Assembly: GCA_001636495.1 (NCBI GenBank)
Contig: KV440964.1
Coordinates: 3,240,666 to 3,304,665, forward strand
Length of the DNA stretch: 64,000 bases
Direction: 5' to 3'
Source: Sutcliffiella horikoshii
Lineage (GTDB): Bacteria > Bacillota > Bacilli > Bacillales > Bacillaceae_I
Part shown: positions 62,069 through 64,000 of the stretch, piece after piece
Numbering within the stretch: the stretch's first letter is position 1
Layout of the letters: each line of letters opens with the position of its first letter
Program-made: the position numbers and the translations under genes
The notes under the pieces: generated by a model
Databases searched by the model: none
Told to the model about the DNA's origin: nothing
What the model saw: the letters and a program-made list of their open reading frames with translations, nothing else

Positions 62069-64000
62069 TCCGATCCGCCTTCTGCTTTTTTCTCTTCTTT
62101 AAATAATGGATACTTTTCTCCCTCAAAGTCCGTGAACTGTGTAAATATGTTATCTGCTTTAATGACCAATGTTTCAGGAAAGGCAGCTTGTCCTTGTCCG
62201 TATCTTTGTCCTATGTCCACATGAAGCAATTTCTTTATTCCTTCCTTATCCCGCTCATCATAATGATACCACCCCTCAGATTGGACATATTCATCGTTTT
62301 CATCCATGAGGGTCCAGCCTATCTCGCCGCTTCGAGTATCACTTTTCCCATTGATAATCAGCTCATACTTGCTGACATCACCATAACGGTCCTTTGTTGC
62401 GACAATACTGTAATCTGTTAGTTCATAACCGTTGATATCGCCTTTCAACTCTGTACTTTCTGTTTCTTCAAGAGGAATTTCCAAAGAAAAGAATGCAGGT
62501 TCTTGGTAATAAGCTCCCATTATTTGTGCATAAAGCTCCTCCATTGGATTTTCTAGCTTCCCAGACACTTCATAATATTGATTATCCATATAATAATGGG
62601 AAAAGTGCATTTCAATCGGTTCATTTGAATCGTACATCTGCATGTTGTGAAAATAAATCGGCATTAAATAGTTTCCCTCTTTCGTTATGCCATTTAACCC
62701 AACCTGATGCCATAATTCAAACTCCTGCATTCTGTATTCCTGGTCGTGCTCTTTGAGTAGTGCCAGCAATTTATCCCTTTCTTCATCAGTACGTTTGATG
62801 TTATACCTGAATCTACTGACGTTTGTACTATAAGTAACATCCATAAATTCAATAATTATTTTATCCTCAATGTTTATTTCTTCATTCAATGCAACTGTCA
62901 CTGAAGTATCTACTACCTTGTCATATCTTATTGGGATATCGAATTTCCATGATCCAAACTTTGATTGCAGTTTAGTTATGTTTATTTTAATGTCAAATTG
63001 GTCTGGCAGGCTCTCCTTATCGTTGATATGCACTAAAAAGAAAGGCCGGTACTCCCCTTCTTTCTCCAATACCTTCCGACCGCTACGAAGATACTCCGGT
63101 GCTGTCACTTGTATCGGGTGCTCCTTACCTGTTTCATCCACTATTTTAACGGGTGTATAAGAATAGAAATCAATATCTTCATTAGAAAAATAACTGGCTT
63201 CTTCTTCCCCTTCTTTTCTGACATCATAATAGATGTACATGTAGAGGGAGTCCATCTCCACACTTGTCACTTCAAATGTTAGCTCTTTATCTGTTGCCAC
63301 ATACGTGCCTTCCAACCAAACGTTATAGATCGTGCCATGTTCCATATAGGTACTCACCATGCCCGCAATTGGCTTCAAGCTAGGCAAAATAAATACACTG
63401 AATAGAAAAATGGCACCGAGAATCCCAAGGACACTAAGCTGATATTTCCAAGTGCGGTGCTTTGGCTTCTTTGGAGTAAAGGGGATAAGTTCGTTCAGTA
63501 CTTTCTTGTTGAAAGATTCATCCAATTTAGGAAGCTCCAGGACAAAATCAAGGGAAGCTTCTTCCCTTTTAAGTCCTTCTAACACCCCCCGGCATTCAGG
63601 ACAAAATTCCAGATGGTCTTTAATTTCAACTTGTTCCTTTTCTACAAGCTTACCGTCATAGAAATCGGTCAATTCAAGCATGCTATGGCACTCGCTTTTT
63701 TTCTGATAGCTTTCGATTAGAGTGAACTGGCGGATCTGTATCCACGATTCCTTGTATCTGCCTTCAAGATCCTCTAAACTTGTTTCCAATAGATTGGAAA
63801 GGTGCTCAGAAGAAAAATGGAGAACCCTTATGAGCAGAAACTCCAACTTGGCTTTCTCAGGCAGAGAATGGAGTGCTTCCTCCATTTTAATGTAATGGGG
63901 ATTATGCATTGGCAGGTGGGTAGCAGTGGGGCCTCTTGATTCCCCTTGCTTCTGGAAAAGTGGTAGAAACTGTTCATACAACCACTCCGTAAAAAATGAT
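62065..64000 (-). CDS. Second sigma-like/anti-sigma/DUF4179-like protein, 5' end outside window
   Basis: A paralogue of the downstream protein. The frame stays open to the right edge: after the TTG at 63981 the upstream codons still read SFFTEWLYEQF, matching FFSVWFCREIL of the paralogue's region 2. So the gene starts beyond the window. Visible are the end of region 2, a region-4-like part (SLPEKAKLEFLLIRVLHFS), the zinc finger KDHLEFCPECRGVL, one membrane helix (LSVLGILGAIFLFSVFILP) and a long outer domain. It ends KKAEGGSE and overlaps the next start by four bases. Confidence 0.72.
   Translation of the reverse strand, partial: SFFTEWLYEQFLPLFQKQGESRGPTATHLPMHNPHYIKMEEALHSLPEKAKLEFLLIRVLHFSSEHLSNLLETSLEDLEGRYKESWIQIRQFTLIESYQKKSECHSMLELTDFYDGKLVEKEQVEIKDHLEFCPECRGVLEGLKREEASLDFVLELPKLDESFNKKVLNELIPFTPKKPKHRTWKYQLSVLGILGAIFLFSVFILPSLKPIAGMVSTYMEHGTIYNVWLEGTYVATDKELTFEVTSVEMDSLYMYIYYDVRKEGEEEASYFSNEDIDFYSYTPVKIVDETGKEHPIQVTAPEYLRSGRKVLEKEGEYRPFFLVHINDKESLPDQFDIKINITKLQSKFGSWKFDIPIRYDKVVDTSVTVALNEEINIEDKIIIEFMDVTYSTNVSRFRYNIKRTDEERDKLLALLKEHDQEYRMQEFELWHQVGLNGITKEGNYLMPIYFHNMQMYDSNEPIEMHFSHYYMDNQYYEVSGKLENPMEELYAQIMGAYYQEPAFFSLEIPLEETESTELKGDINGYELTDYSIVATKDRYGDVSKYELIINGKSDTRSGEIGWTLMDENDEYVQSEGWYHYDERDKEGIKKLLHVDIGQRYGQGQAAFPETLVIKADNIFTQFTDFEGEKYPLFKEEKKAEGGSE

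Noticed and set aside
1-64000. CRISPR array, tRNA, rRNA or prophage
   Set aside because: No regularly spaced identical repeats, no cloverleaf and no phage structural genes were seen.

Overview
The window looks like a chromosomal segment of a low-GC, spore-forming member of the Bacillaceae (Bacillus sensu lato). This rests on recognisable relatives of B. subtilis proteins (HutPHUIG, PatA, YkuV, YkwC, KinB, VmlR, GerP-family proteins, subtilisins), AGGAGG-type ribosome binding sites, frequent TTG/GTG starts and many hairpin-plus-T terminators. No tRNA, rRNA, CRISPR array or prophage was seen. The species cannot be fixed from the sequence; the abundance of secreted subtilases resembles alkaliphilic soil Bacillus, which is inference.

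Layout. 1-8.7 kb: the first ~2,900 codons of a giant secreted subtilase (minus strand, running off the left edge) with a beta-propeller and at least five copies of a ~1.13 kb surface module. 9-15.6 kb: housekeeping and small genes on both strands, including a VmlR-like ABC-F ribosome-protection gene preceded by a promoter, leader reading frames and an attenuator. 15.7-17.7 kb: a complete IS150-type element inserted into an array of ~21-bp GNCCGAA repeats, then a GC-rich palindromic repeat element bracketed by twin hairpins. 17.7-24.7 kb: an acyltransferase and an abg-like operon (two M20 hydrolases, regulator, AbgT transporter, HPr paralogue). 24.9-26.9 kb: a spore cluster of GerP-family proteins and a small heat-shock-like protein. 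27-37.5 kb: YkuV with a Fur/PerR-type operator, transporters, a KinB-like kinase, a six-bladed lectin-like propeller, a purine permease with a PurR-like palindrome, a small gene behind a perfect PerR-box match, and PatA.

37.6-44.4 kb: four more subtilases, two classic extracellular subtilisins and a pair of larger paralogues, one with SLH wall-anchoring repeats. The two subtilisin genes share an upstream inverted-repeat element with identical geometry. 44.6-50.6 kb: a sodium-dependent transporter, a LuxR-type two-component system and a multi-PAS sporulation-type kinase. 50.9-58 kb: YkwC-like dehydrogenase and the histidine-utilisation operon hutPHUIG with its promoter and the HutP-controlled terminator. 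58-64 kb: a TPR-like membrane protein, an atypical SDR, an ArsR-type regulator, and two tandem proteins that join an ECF-sigma-like region, a zinc-finger anti-sigma domain, one membrane helix and a DUF4179-like outer part in one chain.

The general theme is a post-exponential, nutrient-scavenging and sporulating lifestyle: exported proteases, peptide and amino-acid derivative hydrolysis and uptake, histidine catabolism, sporulation kinases and spore-surface proteins. The least familiar items are the sigma/anti-sigma fusions, the modular giant subtilase, the shared subtilisin upstream element, the ABC-F leader and the GerP-like cluster.
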